NCBI GenBank assembly: GCA_965219015.1
Contig: CBDCNH010000005.1
Coordinates: 744,001 to 808,000, forward strand
Reading direction: 5' to 3'
DNA length: 64,000 bases
From: CBDCNH01 sp965219015
GTDB lineage: Bacteria > Pseudomonadota > Alphaproteobacteria > Rhodobacterales > Rhodobacteraceae
Shown: positions 8,433-17,720 of the stretch, piece after piece
Layout: each line of letters opens with the position of its first letter
Position numbering within the stretch: the stretch's first letter is position 1
The notes under the pieces: model-generated
What the model saw: the letters and a program-made list of their open reading frames with translations, nothing else
What the model was told of the DNA's origin: nothing
Database searches by the model: none
Program-made: the position numbers and the translations under genes

Positions 8433-9920
8433 TCATCCCAGCCGGCGCAGCAGGTCGCGCGGCTCGGGGCCGAGCCAGGCCTGGAGCGCGTGGGTGAAGG
8501 GCTCGGCGAAATCCGGTGCCTTCGCGAGACGGGGCGAAAAGATCGAGGCCAGCGCGAGGATGCGCCGCGCGATGTCGTCCGCCGTGCCGCCGCGCGCGAC
8601 ACATTCGGCCACCGTCTCCGCAGCCGGGTCCGCCGGCGTCCAGCGCGCGCCGAAGCGGGGCGTGGCGGCACAGAGATAGGCCGCCCAGCCCGCCGCCGCG
8701 CCGGCAAGCCGGGCGCAGGCCCGGCCGTCCTCGACGCGCATCAGCGCGGGCCCGAGCAGCCGCTGGCCGATCTTCTGGCTGCCGTCGGTGGCGATCTGGT
8801 GACAGGCGTGGCGGATCGCGGCGTTGTCGAGCCGCGCGAACGTGGTCGCGATGTAGGAGGCGACCGGCATCGCATGGAGGTCGGGGAGCGTGCTCGCCGT
8901 CTCGTCGACGAGCATGGCCTGGACGTAGGCGCGAAGCTCGGGGTCCGCCGCGGCCGAACGGGTGGTGACGAGGCCGAGCAGGCAGCCGAGATGCGCGAAG
9001 GTTGTCTGCGCGGCGTTCAGAACCCGCATCTTGATCCGCTCGTAGGGCTCGGCATCGGCGACGAACTCGACCCCTGCGTCCTGCCAGCGCGGCAGCCGCG
9101 GATCGGCGATGCCTCCGATGACCCATTGCCGGAACGGCTCGCCCCTGACCGCCGCCATGTCCTCGAGCCCGAGCGCCGCGCTCGCGTCGGCGCGCGTCCC
9201 GTCGGTCGCAGCGGGCACGATCCGGTCGACCATGCTCGAGGGAAAGAGGCAGGTCTCCGCAATCCAGTCGGCGAGGTTCGCGTCACGCATCCTCGCCACC
9301 GCGGTCACCACGCATCCCAGCAGGCGCCCGTTGGCCGGGATGTTGTCGCAGCTGAGGAGCGGCAGCCCGCCCAGCCCCGCCGCCCGTCGCCGCGCCAGCG
9401 CCGCGACGAGGAGCCCCGGCAGCGTTACCGGTGCCCGGGGCTGCGTGAGATCGGCGCGGATGCCGGGATGACGGTCGTCGAGCATGCCCGTCGCGGGGAC
9501 GTGGCAGTAGCCTTTCTCGGTCACGGTCATCGTCACCACCTCGGTCTCCGGCGCTGCAAGGAGCGCGACGGCGGCGTCCGTGTCCTCGACGATCCGCCCG
9601 AGGCCACCGAGGACGCGGATGTCGCGCACCGCGCCATCGGCGAGCGTCCGGCTCCAGAGCCCGTCCTGCGCCGCAAGCGCGCCGGCCACCGAGGGGGGCG
9701 CGAGGTTGATGCCATCCGTCCGCCGCGTCTCCGCGCCCGCGTCGCGAAGGTCGTCGGTGTAGTCGGCCTGGTGGCACCGATGGAACGCGCCGACACCGAT
9801 ATGGACAAGGCCGGGACGCAGCGCCTCAGGGTCGTAGGTGGGAACCCGGATGCCGCGCGCCGCGATCCCGGCGAGGGCGGCGCGGGCAAGCCTCACCCGT
9901 CGATCCCGCCCGAAACCCAT
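8433..9920 (-). CDS. Mannitol dehydrogenase-family oxidoreductase, catalytic His replaced
   Basis: Polyol/uronate dehydrogenase of the mannitol 2-dehydrogenase/fructuronate reductase family (495 residues), expected to interconvert a sugar alcohol or aldonate and a ketose with NAD(H). The N-terminal nucleotide-binding part contains LVHIGVGAFHRCHQ, and the C-terminal helical domain starts at about residue 290. The family active-site signature KxRxLNxxH reads KMRVLNAAQ here: K297 and N302 are kept, but the histidine is glutamine (Q305, codon CAG). Activity may be altered. The start is ATG 9920, or GTG 9896, which would overlap the upstream SDR stop as GTGA. The SDR neighbour suggests a small sugar-oxidation operon. 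Confidence 0.85.
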   Translation of the reverse strand: MGFGRDRRVRLARAALAGIAARGIRVPTYDPEALRPGLVHIGVGAFHRCHQADYTDDLRDAGAETRRTDGINLAPPSVAGALAAQDGLWSRTLADGAVRDIRVLGGLGRIVEDTDAAVALLAAPETEVVTMTVTEKGYCHVPATGMLDDRHPGIRADLTQPRAPVTLPGLLVAALARRRAAGLGGLPLLSCDNIPANGRLLGCVVTAVARMRDANLADWIAETCLFPSSMVDRIVPAATDGTRADASAALGLEDMAAVRGEPFRQWVIGGIADPRLPRWQDAGVEFVADAEPYERIKMRVLNAAQTTFAHLGCLLGLVTTRSAAADPELRAYVQAMLVDETASTLPDLHAMPVASYIATTFARLDNAAIRHACHQIATDGSQKIGQRLLGPALMRVEDGRACARLAGAAAGWAAYLCAATPRFGARWTPADPAAETVAECVARGGTADDIARRILALASIFSPRLAKAPDFAEPFTHALQAWLGPEPRDLLRRLG

Positions 9921-10663
9921 TGTTCCTGGTCGATGATCGCGCCGGTCATCGGCTCGGAGGCCGGGCTCGCGAGATAGACCGCGAGGCGCGCGATGTCGGT
10001 GGTCTTCAGGAGCCGGCCGGAGGGCTGGGCGGCTTCGGCCTCGGCGAGCCAGCCTTCTCCCTTGCCGAGATCCTCCGCCTGCATCTTGCGCTCGCCGGGC
10101 GTGTCGGCCCAGCCCACCGCGATGCCGTTCGCGCGAACCCGGTCGAAGCGGTAATGCTGGGCCGCATCCTTCGTGGCGAGCCCCAGGGCCGCCTTGGTGG
10201 CCGCATAGACCGCGAGATCCTTGTGTCCGCCGTGCATGTTCATCGACAGCATGTTGACGATCGCGCCCGGTGCCTTGCGCGCCCGGGCGTCGGTCACCAT
10301 GCGCTGCATCAGGAAGAACGGCGCCTCTGCGTTGACGCGGAAGAGAAAGCGCCAGAGGTCCGGCTCGGCGTCGAGAAGCGTCGCCCGCGTCGAGATGCCC
10401 GCCGAGTTGACGAGCACGTCGACGCCGCCCATCGCCCGGGTGGCGGCATCCCAGAGCGTGCCGACGGCGCCGTCCGCCGCGAGATCGGCGCGCACGAAGG
10501 TGGCACCGAGCTCGGACGCCACGGCCTCGCCGCGCTCGACGTCGCGCCCGGTGACGACGACAGCCGCGGCGCCCGAGGCAAGCGCCGCCTCGGCCACGGC
10601 GCGGCCGACGCCCTGGGTCGAGCCCGTCACGAGGACGCGCAGGCCGTCCATCCGAGCTTCCAT
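9893..10663 (-). CDS. SDR family oxidoreductase
   Basis: Classical short-chain dehydrogenase/reductase of 256 residues. It has the cofactor motif TGSTQGVGRA (TGxxxGxG) near the N-terminus, the structural NSAG variant of NNAG, a catalytic serine in LSMN and the YAATK pair (YxxxK). The ending QWVSGGIDG is usual for sugar- or ketoacyl-type SDRs. I start at ATG 10663, which has GAAGGG upstream; the frame continues to 10795 without an SDR-like N-terminus. It is cotranscribed with the overlapping mannitol dehydrogenase-family gene downstream and divergent from a Gfo/Idh/MocA gene. The substrate cannot be told from sequence; a sugar or polyol is likely from context. Confidence 0.85.
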   Translation of the reverse strand: MEARMDGLRVLVTGSTQGVGRAVAEAALASGAAAVVVTGRDVERGEAVASELGATFVRADLAADGAVGTLWDAATRAMGGVDVLVNSAGISTRATLLDAEPDLWRFLFRVNAEAPFFLMQRMVTDARARKAPGAIVNMLSMNMHGGHKDLAVYAATKAALGLATKDAAQHYRFDRVRANGIAVGWADTPGERKMQAEDLGKGEGWLAEAEAAQPSGRLLKTTDIARLAVYLASPASEPMTGAIIDQEQWVSGGIDG

Positions 10664-10842
10664 GACGTACCCTTCCGAGGATGCCTGGCCACTAAAAACG
10701 CGTTCCGGCGCATTGACAAGGCCTGCTCCGGCACGCCCAGAATGGCCGGAGCACGAGCACGCAGCCCCCGGTTCGGGAGGATCGAGATGACGCATCCGGA
10801 ATGCAGCGAAGCCAAGCGGCGACCCTTCGGGAGGACGTGCTG

Positions 10843-12024
10843 ATGGTCAGCGCATCCGCCACATCCGCGCGCACCGAACGCCTCCGCATGGGCATGGTCG
10901 GCGGCGGTCAGGGCGCGTTCATCGGCGCGGTGCACCGCATGGGGATGCGTCTCGACGACCGCATCGCGCTCGTCGCGGGAGCGCTCTCGGCCGATGCCGA
11001 GAACGCGCGTGCCTCCGGGGCTGCCCTCGGGCTCGACGCCGACCGCTGCTATGCCGACTGGCGCGAGATGGCGCGCGCCGAGGCGGCGCGGCCCGACGGC
11101 ATCGAGGCGGTCGCGATCACCACGCCGAACCATCTCCACGCCCCTGTCGCGACCGCCTTCCTCGAGGCCGGGATCGACGTCGTCTGCGACAAGCCGCTGA
11201 CGGCGACGCTCGCCGATGCCGAGGCGCTGGTGCGGCTCACCGACGCGACGGGGCGGGTGTTCGTCGTGACGCTCAACAACACGGCCTACGCAATGGTCCG
11301 ACAGGCGCGCGAGATGATCGCCGCGGGCGAGCTCGGCCGCATCCGGACGGTCCACGCCGAGTACATCCAGGACTGGCTGACGATGCCGGTCGACGCCGAG
11401 GGCCAGAAGCAGGCCGACTGGCGCACCGATCCCGCCCGCGCCGGCGGCTCCGCCGCGCTGGCCGACATCGGCGTCCACGCCTTCAACCTCGCGGCCTACG
11501 TCACCGGGCTGCGCGCCGAGGCGGTCGCGGCGGACCTGATGACCGCGGTGCCCGGCCGCCGGCTCGACGACAACGCGCATGTCCTCGTGCGCTGGCAGGG
11601 CGGCGCGCGCGGCACGGTGATCGCAAGCCAGACCTCGGTCGGGCATTTCAACGATCTCACGCTCCGTGTCTACGGCGAGAAGGCGGGGCTCGTCTGGACC
11701 AACCAGGCGACCGACGAGATGACCTTCGCACCCTATGGCGAGCCTCCGCGCAAGATCTGGCGCGGCGGGCCGGGCAGCTTCGGCGAGGGGGCGCGCATCT
11801 CGCGGCTGCCGCCGGCGCATGGCGAAGGCTTCATCGAAAGCTTCGGGACGTTCTATGCCGACGCCGCCGACCTGATCCGGGCGCACCGCTCGGGAACCGG
11901 GGCCGAGCACGCCGCGGCACTGCCCGACGTGCGCGACGGCGCGCGCGGGGTGAAGTTCGTCGACGCGGCGGTCGCGTCCAACGCCGCCAACGGCGCCTGG
12001 ACGGAAGCGGACCTGTCGCTCTGA
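10843..12024 (+). CDS. Gfo/Idh/MocA family oxidoreductase
   Basis: NAD(P)-dependent sugar or inositol-type dehydrogenase of 393 residues. The Rossmann motif MGMVGGGQGAFIGAVHR lies near the N-terminus. TPNHLHAPVA and CDKPLT (the EKP-type motif carrying the catalytic lysine) follow, with DIGVHAFNLAAY (GxHxxD-like region) in the C-terminal domain. The start at 10843 has a strong GGGAGG site; an ATG at 10801 is less well supported. It is divergent from the SDR/mannitol dehydrogenase pair and ends at a hairpin shared with the convergent GH13 gene. Confidence 0.88.
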   Translation: MVSASATSARTERLRMGMVGGGQGAFIGAVHRMGMRLDDRIALVAGALSADAENARASGAALGLDADRCYADWREMARAEAARPDGIEAVAITTPNHLHAPVATAFLEAGIDVVCDKPLTATLADAEALVRLTDATGRVFVVTLNNTAYAMVRQAREMIAAGELGRIRTVHAEYIQDWLTMPVDAEGQKQADWRTDPARAGGSAALADIGVHAFNLAAYVTGLRAEAVAADLMTAVPGRRLDDNAHVLVRWQGGARGTVIASQTSVGHFNDLTLRVYGEKAGLVWTNQATDEMTFAPYGEPPRKIWRGGPGSFGEGARISRLPPAHGEGFIESFGTFYADAADLIRAHRSGTGAEHAAALPDVRDGARGVKFVDAAVASNAANGAWTEADLSL

Positions 12025-12050
12025 CGGTTAGGTGATGACCAAACCGTCAG
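12021..12050. terminator. Bidirectional hairpin between convergent genes
   Basis: A perfect 9-bp inverted repeat (CTGACGGTT at 12021-12029, AACCGTCAG at 12042-12050) with a 12-base loop overlaps the stop codon of the Gfo/Idh/MocA gene and ends seven bases before the stop of the convergent GH13 gene. Its position suits a terminator serving both strands, although U-runs are weak. Confidence 0.5.
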
Positions 12051-12056
12051 GCATAC

Positions 12057-13676
12057 TCAGGTAAACGCCACACCGTTGCCGTCCGAACCCTTGAGCCAGC
12101 CGTAGCCGTTCGGCTCGAAGGTCAGCGCCGTCCCGTCGAGGCTCATCCCGCCGTGCGGACCGACCAGGGTCGCGGGCCCGGCGAGTGTCAGGCGCGCGGG
12201 CTCCGGGCCGAGGTTGAACACGCAGGTCAGCCCGTCGCCGTCGACCGCCCGGTCGAACGCCAGCAGCGGCTCGGCAAGCGCGTGGAACCGCGTCCGGCCT
12301 TCCCGGAGCGGTGCTTGCGTGCGCCGCCACTTGAGGAGGCCACGGTACGCGCTCATGACCGCATCCGGACCCTTCTGCTCGGACACCGCATTGGCGAGCT
12401 GCGGGCCCTTGACCGGCAGCCACGGTCTCGCGGTCGAGAAGCCGCCGTTGAGCACGCCCGCCTCCCAGACCATCGGCGTGCGGCAGCCGTCGCGGCCCTT
12501 GTCGTCGGGCCAGAACACGAACCCGGGCGGGTCGGTCAGCTCGTGGTACTCGATGTCGGTCTCGGTCTGGCCGAGCTCCTCGCCCTGATAGAGGCAGAGC
12601 GTGCCCTCGAAGGACGTCAGGAGCGCCGCGCAGACCTTGGCGAAGGGCGCGCGGCCCGCGCCGTGGGCTTCCCAGCGGGTGACGTGCCGCTTCACGTCGT
12701 GGTTGGAGAAGCTCCAGCACGGCCAGCCGTCGGGCGCCGCCTCGAAGAAACCCGCGATCCTGGAGGCGACGTACTCCGCCCCGAAGCGCGTCTTCAAGAG
12801 GTCGAACGAATAGGCCATGTGCAGCCGGTCGGACCCTTGCGTATATTCGCCCATCAGCCGCGTCGAGTGCAGCGCCTCGCCGATCTCGCCCACCATCATG
12901 CGCGCGTCGTAGTCGTCGAGCAGCGCGCGCATCCGGTTCAGGAACGCGATGTTCTGCGGCTGGTTTTTCGAGAAGCGGTGGTCCTGCATGTCATAGGGAT
13001 TGACCGGCGGCCCCTCGTTGCCGACCGGCGCGGGCGGGTTGTCGCGGAGCTGGTCGTCGTGGAAGTAGAAGTTCACGGTGTCGAGCCTGAAGCCGTCGAC
13101 GCCGCGGTCGAGCCAGAAGCGCATCGCGGCGAGCAGCGCGTCCTGTACCGCGGGCTGGTGGAAGTTGAGGTCGGGCTGGGCGGCGAGGAAGTTGTGGAGA
13201 TAGTACTGCCGGCGCCGCGGCTCCCACATCCAGGCGCTGCCCCCGAAGGTGGAGAGCCAGTTGTTGGGCGGCGTGCCATCGGCGCGCGGATCGGTCCAGA
13301 CGTACCAGTCCGCCCGCGCGCCCTCGCGCGACCGGCGGCTCTCGACGAACCACGGGTGCTCATCCGACGTGTGGCTCAGAACCTGGTCGATGATGACGCG
13401 CAGCCCGAGCTCGTGGGCGCGGGCGACGAGCGCGTCGAAGTCCGCCATCGTGCCGAAGAGCGGGTCGACAGCCTCGTAGTCCGACACGTCGTAGCCCATG
13501 TCGGCCATCGGCGAGGGAAAGATCGGCGAGAGCCAGATCGCGTCGGCTCCGAGGCCGGCCACATGGTCGAGCCTGCGGATGATGCCGGGCAGGTCGCCCA
13601 CGCCGTCGCCGCTGTCGTCCTGAAACGATCGCGGATAGATCTGGTAGATCACCGCGCCACGCCACCATTCCCGCAT
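12057..13676 (-). CDS. GH13 alpha-glucosidase
   Basis: Glycoside hydrolase family 13 enzyme of 539 residues that releases glucose from the non-reducing ends of alpha-glucans or short maltosides. It opens with WWRGAVIYQIYPRSFQD. The catalytic nucleophile is D199 in GFRLDTVN, the acid/base is E264 in MVGEIGE and the transition-state aspartate is D327 in SNHD. There is no signal peptide, so it is cytoplasmic. The start has AAGGAG upstream. It is divergent from the glycogen operon across a 168-bp regulatory gap, which suggests joint control of alpha-glucan use; oligo-1,6-glucosidase specificity is an alternative. Confidence 0.9.
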   Translation of the reverse strand: MREWWRGAVIYQIYPRSFQDDSGDGVGDLPGIIRRLDHVAGLGADAIWLSPIFPSPMADMGYDVSDYEAVDPLFGTMADFDALVARAHELGLRVIIDQVLSHTSDEHPWFVESRRSREGARADWYVWTDPRADGTPPNNWLSTFGGSAWMWEPRRRQYYLHNFLAAQPDLNFHQPAVQDALLAAMRFWLDRGVDGFRLDTVNFYFHDDQLRDNPPAPVGNEGPPVNPYDMQDHRFSKNQPQNIAFLNRMRALLDDYDARMMVGEIGEALHSTRLMGEYTQGSDRLHMAYSFDLLKTRFGAEYVASRIAGFFEAAPDGWPCWSFSNHDVKRHVTRWEAHGAGRAPFAKVCAALLTSFEGTLCLYQGEELGQTETDIEYHELTDPPGFVFWPDDKGRDGCRTPMVWEAGVLNGGFSTARPWLPVKGPQLANAVSEQKGPDAVMSAYRGLLKWRRTQAPLREGRTRFHALAEPLLAFDRAVDGDGLTCVFNLGPEPARLTLAGPATLVGPHGGMSLDGTALTFEPNGYGWLKGSDGNGVAFT

Positions 13677-13744
13677 CGTCCGCTCCTTGCCGCAACGGCG
13701 CGGACCCTAGACCGGGCATGCGCGGACTGCGAGTGGGGCGGGCG

Positions 13745-13778
13745 GCAAAACGTTTGCGAACTTGAAACTTGCGTTCGC
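13745..13778. promoter_or_regulatory. Palindromic operator-like sites, GH13/glycogen divergent promoter
   Basis: The gap between the GH13 gene and glgP contains GCAAAACGTTTGC (13745-13757), a near-palindrome of the type bound by LacI-family sugar regulators. It overlaps a second inverted repeat, GCGAAC (13756-13761) and GTTCGC (13773-13778), with 11 bases between its arms. A regulator binding here could control both transcription units. No regulator gene lies next to the region. Confidence 0.4.
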
Positions 13779-13844
13779 TACTGTACCTAGGCGCGCGACG
13801 ATCCCGCGAAGCGCATCGCCGACGCTCCAACCGGAGAGACCCTG

Positions 13845-16274
13845 ATGTCCGAAGCGATTCTCGCCCAGTCCACCGCCCTCCTGCGTGCCCATCCCGTCTC
13901 GGAGGCCGAGCTGCGCGAGTCGATCCTGCGCCACCTCAAGTTCACGACCGGCAAGGACGGCCCCCATTCGAGCCCCTATGACTGGCGCATGGCGGTGTCG
14001 TTCGCGCTCCGGGACGTGATCGTCGAGCCCTGGTTCGCCTCGACCCGGCGTGTCTATGCCGAGGACCGAAAGCGCATCTACTACCTGTCGATGGAGTTCC
14101 TGATCGGCCGGCTCCTCGAGGATGCCGCGATCAACCTCGGGCTGCGCGACATGGTGGTGCGGATCCTTGACGTCTACGATGTGGACTTCGTGTCGCTGGT
14201 GCAGGACGAGCCCGACGCGGCGCTCGGCAACGGCGGGCTCGGGCGGCTCGCGGCGTGCTTCATGGATTCGATGTCCACCGTCGGCTGTCCCGCCTACGGC
14301 TACGGCATCCGCTACGAGCACGGGCTCTTTCGGCAGCGCTTCGAGCAGGGCCAGCAGGTCGAGACGCCCGAGGACTGGCTCCGCCACGTCGATCCGTGGG
14401 AGTTCGACCGGCCGGAAAGCGCCTACATCGTCGCCTTCAAGGGGCATGTCGAGACGCACGACGGCCGCGAGACCTGGGCGCCGGGCGAGAGCGTGATCGC
14501 CTCGGCGCACGACCAGCCGGTGATCGGCTGGAAGGGCCGCTGGGCCAACACGCTCCGGCTCTGGGCGGCGAAACCGACGACGCTCTTCGATCTCGAACGC
14601 TTCAACCGCGGCGACTTCACGGCCGCCGCCGAGCCCGAGACGCTGGCGCGCACGATCAGCCGGGTGCTCTACCCCGACGACACGACGTACCAGGGCAAGG
14701 AGCTGCGGCTGAAGCAGGAGTACTTCCTGACCTCGGCGGCGCTGCAGGACATCCTGCGGCGCTATCTCAAGCATCACGACGATCTTCACGCCCTGCCGAC
14801 GAAGGTCGCGATCCAGCTCAACGACACCCATCCGGCCATCGCGGGGCCGGAGCTGGTGCGGCTCCTCGTCGACTACCACGACATGAGCTTCGACGCCGCG
14901 GTGCCGATCGCGCAGGCGTGCCTTGGCTACACCAACCATACGCTCCTGCCCGAGGCGCTCGAACGCTGGTCGACGACGATGATGGGCACGGTCCTGCCGC
15001 GCCACATGCAGCTCATCGAGCGCATCGATGCCTGGCACGCGCGCGAGAACCCGACACGGCCGTCGAATGTCGCGATCGTGCGCGGCAACGAGGTCCACAT
15101 GGGCGAGCTCGCATTCGTCATGGCGCACAAGGTCAACGGCGTCTCGGCGCTCCATTCCGACCTCGTCAAGCAGACCGTCTTCGCCGATCTCGCGAAGCTC
15201 CACCCCGACCGGATCGTCAACCAGACCAACGGGGTGACGCCGCGGCGCTGGCTGAAGCTCGCGAACCCGGCGCTCGCGGGGCTCGTCACCGAGACGATCG
15301 GCGACGGCTGGGTCGGCAACCTCGACGAGCTGCGCGGGCTCGAGCCGCACGTCGAGGACGCCGGGTTCCGCGACGCCTTCGCCGCCGCCAAGCGGCGCAA
15401 CAAGGCCGGTCTGGCGGACTGGATCGCGGTGCAGACCGGCATCCTCGTCGATCCGGACGCGATGTTCGACGTGCAGATCAAGCGGCTGCACGAGTACAAG
15501 CGCCAGCTGATGAACATCCTGCAGACGATCTCGCAATGGCACGACATCCGCGAGACGCCGAACGGCAACTGGGTGCCGCGGGTCCGCATCTTCGGCGGCA
15601 AGTCCGCGCCGGGCTATGCGGTGGCCAAGGAGATCATCCACCTCATCAACGACGTGGCGCGGACGATCAACGCCGACCCTGCGGTGAAGGGCCTGCTGAA
15701 GGTCGTCTATCCGGCCAACTACAACGTCTCGATGGCGGAACGGCTCATTCCGGCCGCCGACCTCTCGGAGCAGATCTCGACGGCCGGGAAGGAGGCTTCG
15801 GGCACCGGCAACATGAAGTTCGCGCTGAACGGCGCGCCGACCATCGGCACGCTCGACGGCGCCAACGTGGAGATCCGCGAGGAGGTCGGGGCGGAGAACT
15901 TCTTCCTTTTCGGCATGACCGCCGACGAAGTCGCCGAGCGCCGCAAGGACGTGACGCAGGCACGCCAGGCCATCGAGGCAAGCCAGGCGCTGCGCGACGT
16001 GCTCCAGATGATCGCGGAGGGCCGGTTCTCGCCCGAGGCGCCGGACCGGTACCACGGCCTCGTCAACCGGCTCTGGAACTTCGACGAGTTCATGGTGGCG
16101 GCCGACTTCGGGAGCTACGCCGAGGCGCAGGCCCGCGTCGACGCGGCCTACCGCGATCCCGCGCGCTGGACGCGGATCGCCGCGATCAACACGGCGCGGA
16201 TGGGCAATTTCTCGTCGGACCGCACGATCCGCGGCTACATGAAGGACATCTGGTCGATGGAACCGGCCTTCTGA
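13845..16274 (+). CDS. glgP: Glycogen phosphorylase
   Basis: Phosphorolyses alpha-1,4-glucan to glucose 1-phosphate using pyridoxal phosphate. At 809 residues it is normal for the family. Visible landmarks are the N-terminal IYYLSMEFLIGRLL, the nucleotide/PLP region EASGTGNMKFALNGAPTIGT containing the PLP-binding lysine, and GTLDGANVEI directly after it. An AACCGGAGAGACC site precedes the ATG at 13845. It is the first gene of the operon with glgC, glgA, glgX and pgm. In related bacteria glgB usually sits between glgP and glgC; here only 138 bp separate them. Confidence 0.96.
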   Translation: MSEAILAQSTALLRAHPVSEAELRESILRHLKFTTGKDGPHSSPYDWRMAVSFALRDVIVEPWFASTRRVYAEDRKRIYYLSMEFLIGRLLEDAAINLGLRDMVVRILDVYDVDFVSLVQDEPDAALGNGGLGRLAACFMDSMSTVGCPAYGYGIRYEHGLFRQRFEQGQQVETPEDWLRHVDPWEFDRPESAYIVAFKGHVETHDGRETWAPGESVIASAHDQPVIGWKGRWANTLRLWAAKPTTLFDLERFNRGDFTAAAEPETLARTISRVLYPDDTTYQGKELRLKQEYFLTSAALQDILRRYLKHHDDLHALPTKVAIQLNDTHPAIAGPELVRLLVDYHDMSFDAAVPIAQACLGYTNHTLLPEALERWSTTMMGTVLPRHMQLIERIDAWHARENPTRPSNVAIVRGNEVHMGELAFVMAHKVNGVSALHSDLVKQTVFADLAKLHPDRIVNQTNGVTPRRWLKLANPALAGLVTETIGDGWVGNLDELRGLEPHVEDAGFRDAFAAAKRRNKAGLADWIAVQTGILVDPDAMFDVQIKRLHEYKRQLMNILQTISQWHDIRETPNGNWVPRVRIFGGKSAPGYAVAKEIIHLINDVARTINADPAVKGLLKVVYPANYNVSMAERLIPAADLSEQISTAGKEASGTGNMKFALNGAPTIGTLDGANVEIREEVGAENFFLFGMTADEVAERRKDVTQARQAIEASQALRDVLQMIAEGRFSPEAPDRYHGLVNRLWNFDEFMVAADFGSYAEAQARVDAAYRDPARWTRIAAINTARMGNFSSDRTIRGYMKDIWSMEPAF

Positions 16275-16412
16275 CTTCCCGCTTGAGTCGCCGAAGCGCC
16301 CCACATCGCGCATTGCAGCGCCGGCCCTGACGGACAAGACTGCCCGACGGACCATGCCGCCGAACCACGACGTCGGACAACGACGGGGCGCCGGGCGATC
16401 ACAAGGGGGACG

Positions 16413-17717
16413 ATGATGACACCGAGACAGAACACGCGCCTTTCGGCGCAGTCGATGGCGTTCGTGCTCGCCGGCGGGCGCGGCAGCCGGCTGAAGGAGC
16501 TGACCGACAAGCGCGCCAAGCCGGCGGTCTACTTCGGCGGCAAGGCGCGGATCATCGACTTCGCGCTCTCGAACGCGCTCAATTCCGGCATCCGCAAGAT
16601 GGCGATCGCGACGCAGTACAAGGCGCACAGCCTGATCCGCCACATGCAGCGGGGCTGGAGCTTCTTCCGCGCCGAGCGCAACGAGTACCTCGACATCCTG
16701 CCCGCCTCGCAGCGCGTGGCCGAGAACAAGTGGTACCTCGGCACCGCCGACGCGGTGACGCAGAACATCGACATCGTGGATGCCTACGGGGTCGACTACA
16801 TCGTCGTGCTGGCGGGCGACCACGTCTACAAGATGGACTACGAGATCATGCTGCGCCAGCACGTGGACAGCGGCGCCGACGTGACGGTGGGCTGCCTCAC
16901 CGTACCGCGGATGGAGGCGGTCGCGTTCGGCGTGATGCACGTCGACGCGGAGATGAACATCACCGACTTCCTCGAGAAGCCCGCCGACCCGCCGTCGATC
17001 CCCGGCGATCCCGAGCACGCTCTGGCGTCGATGGGCATCTACGTGTTCTCCTGGCCGTTCCTGCGCGATCTCCTGATCCGCGACGCCGAGGACAGCCATT
17101 CGAGCCACGACTTCGGCACCGATCTGATCCCGCACATCGTGAAGCACGGCAAGGCCGTCGCGCACCGCTTCTCGGAAAGCTGCGTCACCAGCGGACAGGA
17201 GCGCGCGCCCTACTGGCGCGACGTCGGCACCATCGACGCGTTCTGGCGCGCCAACATCGACCTCACGGACTTCGTGCCCGAGCTCGATCTCTTCGACCGG
17301 TCCTGGCCGATCTGGACCTATGCCGAAGCCGTGCCGCCCGCGAAGTTCATCCACGACGAGGACGGCCGGCGCGGCTCCGCGGTGTCCTCGCTGATCTCGG
17401 GCGGCTGCATCGTCTCGGGCTCCGAGGTCCGCAACTCGCTCCTCTTCACGGGCGTGAAGGCACATTCCTTCTCCGGGCTCGAGGCGGTCGTGGCATTGCC
17501 CTACGCGACGGTCGGACGGCACGCGCAGCTCGTCAATTGCGTGCTCGACCGTGGCGTGACGATCCCCGAGGGGCTGCACATCGGCCACGATCCCGAAGAG
17601 GACAGCCGCTGGTTCCGCCGCAGCGAGAACGGGATCGTCCTTGTCACGCAGCCGATGCTCGATGCCCGCGAGGCCGGCATCTCGGCGCATGGGGTCCGGG
17701 CCGCCGGCGCGCGCTGA
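16413..17717 (+). CDS. glgC: Glucose-1-phosphate adenylyltransferase
   Basis: Makes ADP-glucose from ATP and glucose 1-phosphate, the committed step of glycogen synthesis. The 434-residue product carries the nucleotide-binding motif LAGGRGSRLKELTDKRAKP near residue 19, WYLGTADAV and the substrate-site motif GDHVYKMDY. The C-terminal left-handed beta-helix region (VVALPYATVGRHAQLVNCVLDRG) forms the allosteric domain. AAGGGGGACG upstream of the ATG supports the start; the preceding 138 bp hold no gene. It is followed three bases later by glgA. Confidence 0.96.
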   Translation: MMTPRQNTRLSAQSMAFVLAGGRGSRLKELTDKRAKPAVYFGGKARIIDFALSNALNSGIRKMAIATQYKAHSLIRHMQRGWSFFRAERNEYLDILPASQRVAENKWYLGTADAVTQNIDIVDAYGVDYIVVLAGDHVYKMDYEIMLRQHVDSGADVTVGCLTVPRMEAVAFGVMHVDAEMNITDFLEKPADPPSIPGDPEHALASMGIYVFSWPFLRDLLIRDAEDSHSSHDFGTDLIPHIVKHGKAVAHRFSESCVTSGQERAPYWRDVGTIDAFWRANIDLTDFVPELDLFDRSWPIWTYAEAVPPAKFIHDEDGRRGSAVSSLISGGCIVSGSEVRNSLLFTGVKAHSFSGLEAVVALPYATVGRHAQLVNCVLDRGVTIPEGLHIGHDPEEDSRWFRRSENGIVLVTQPMLDAREAGISAHGVRAAGAR

Positions 17718-17720
17718 CGC

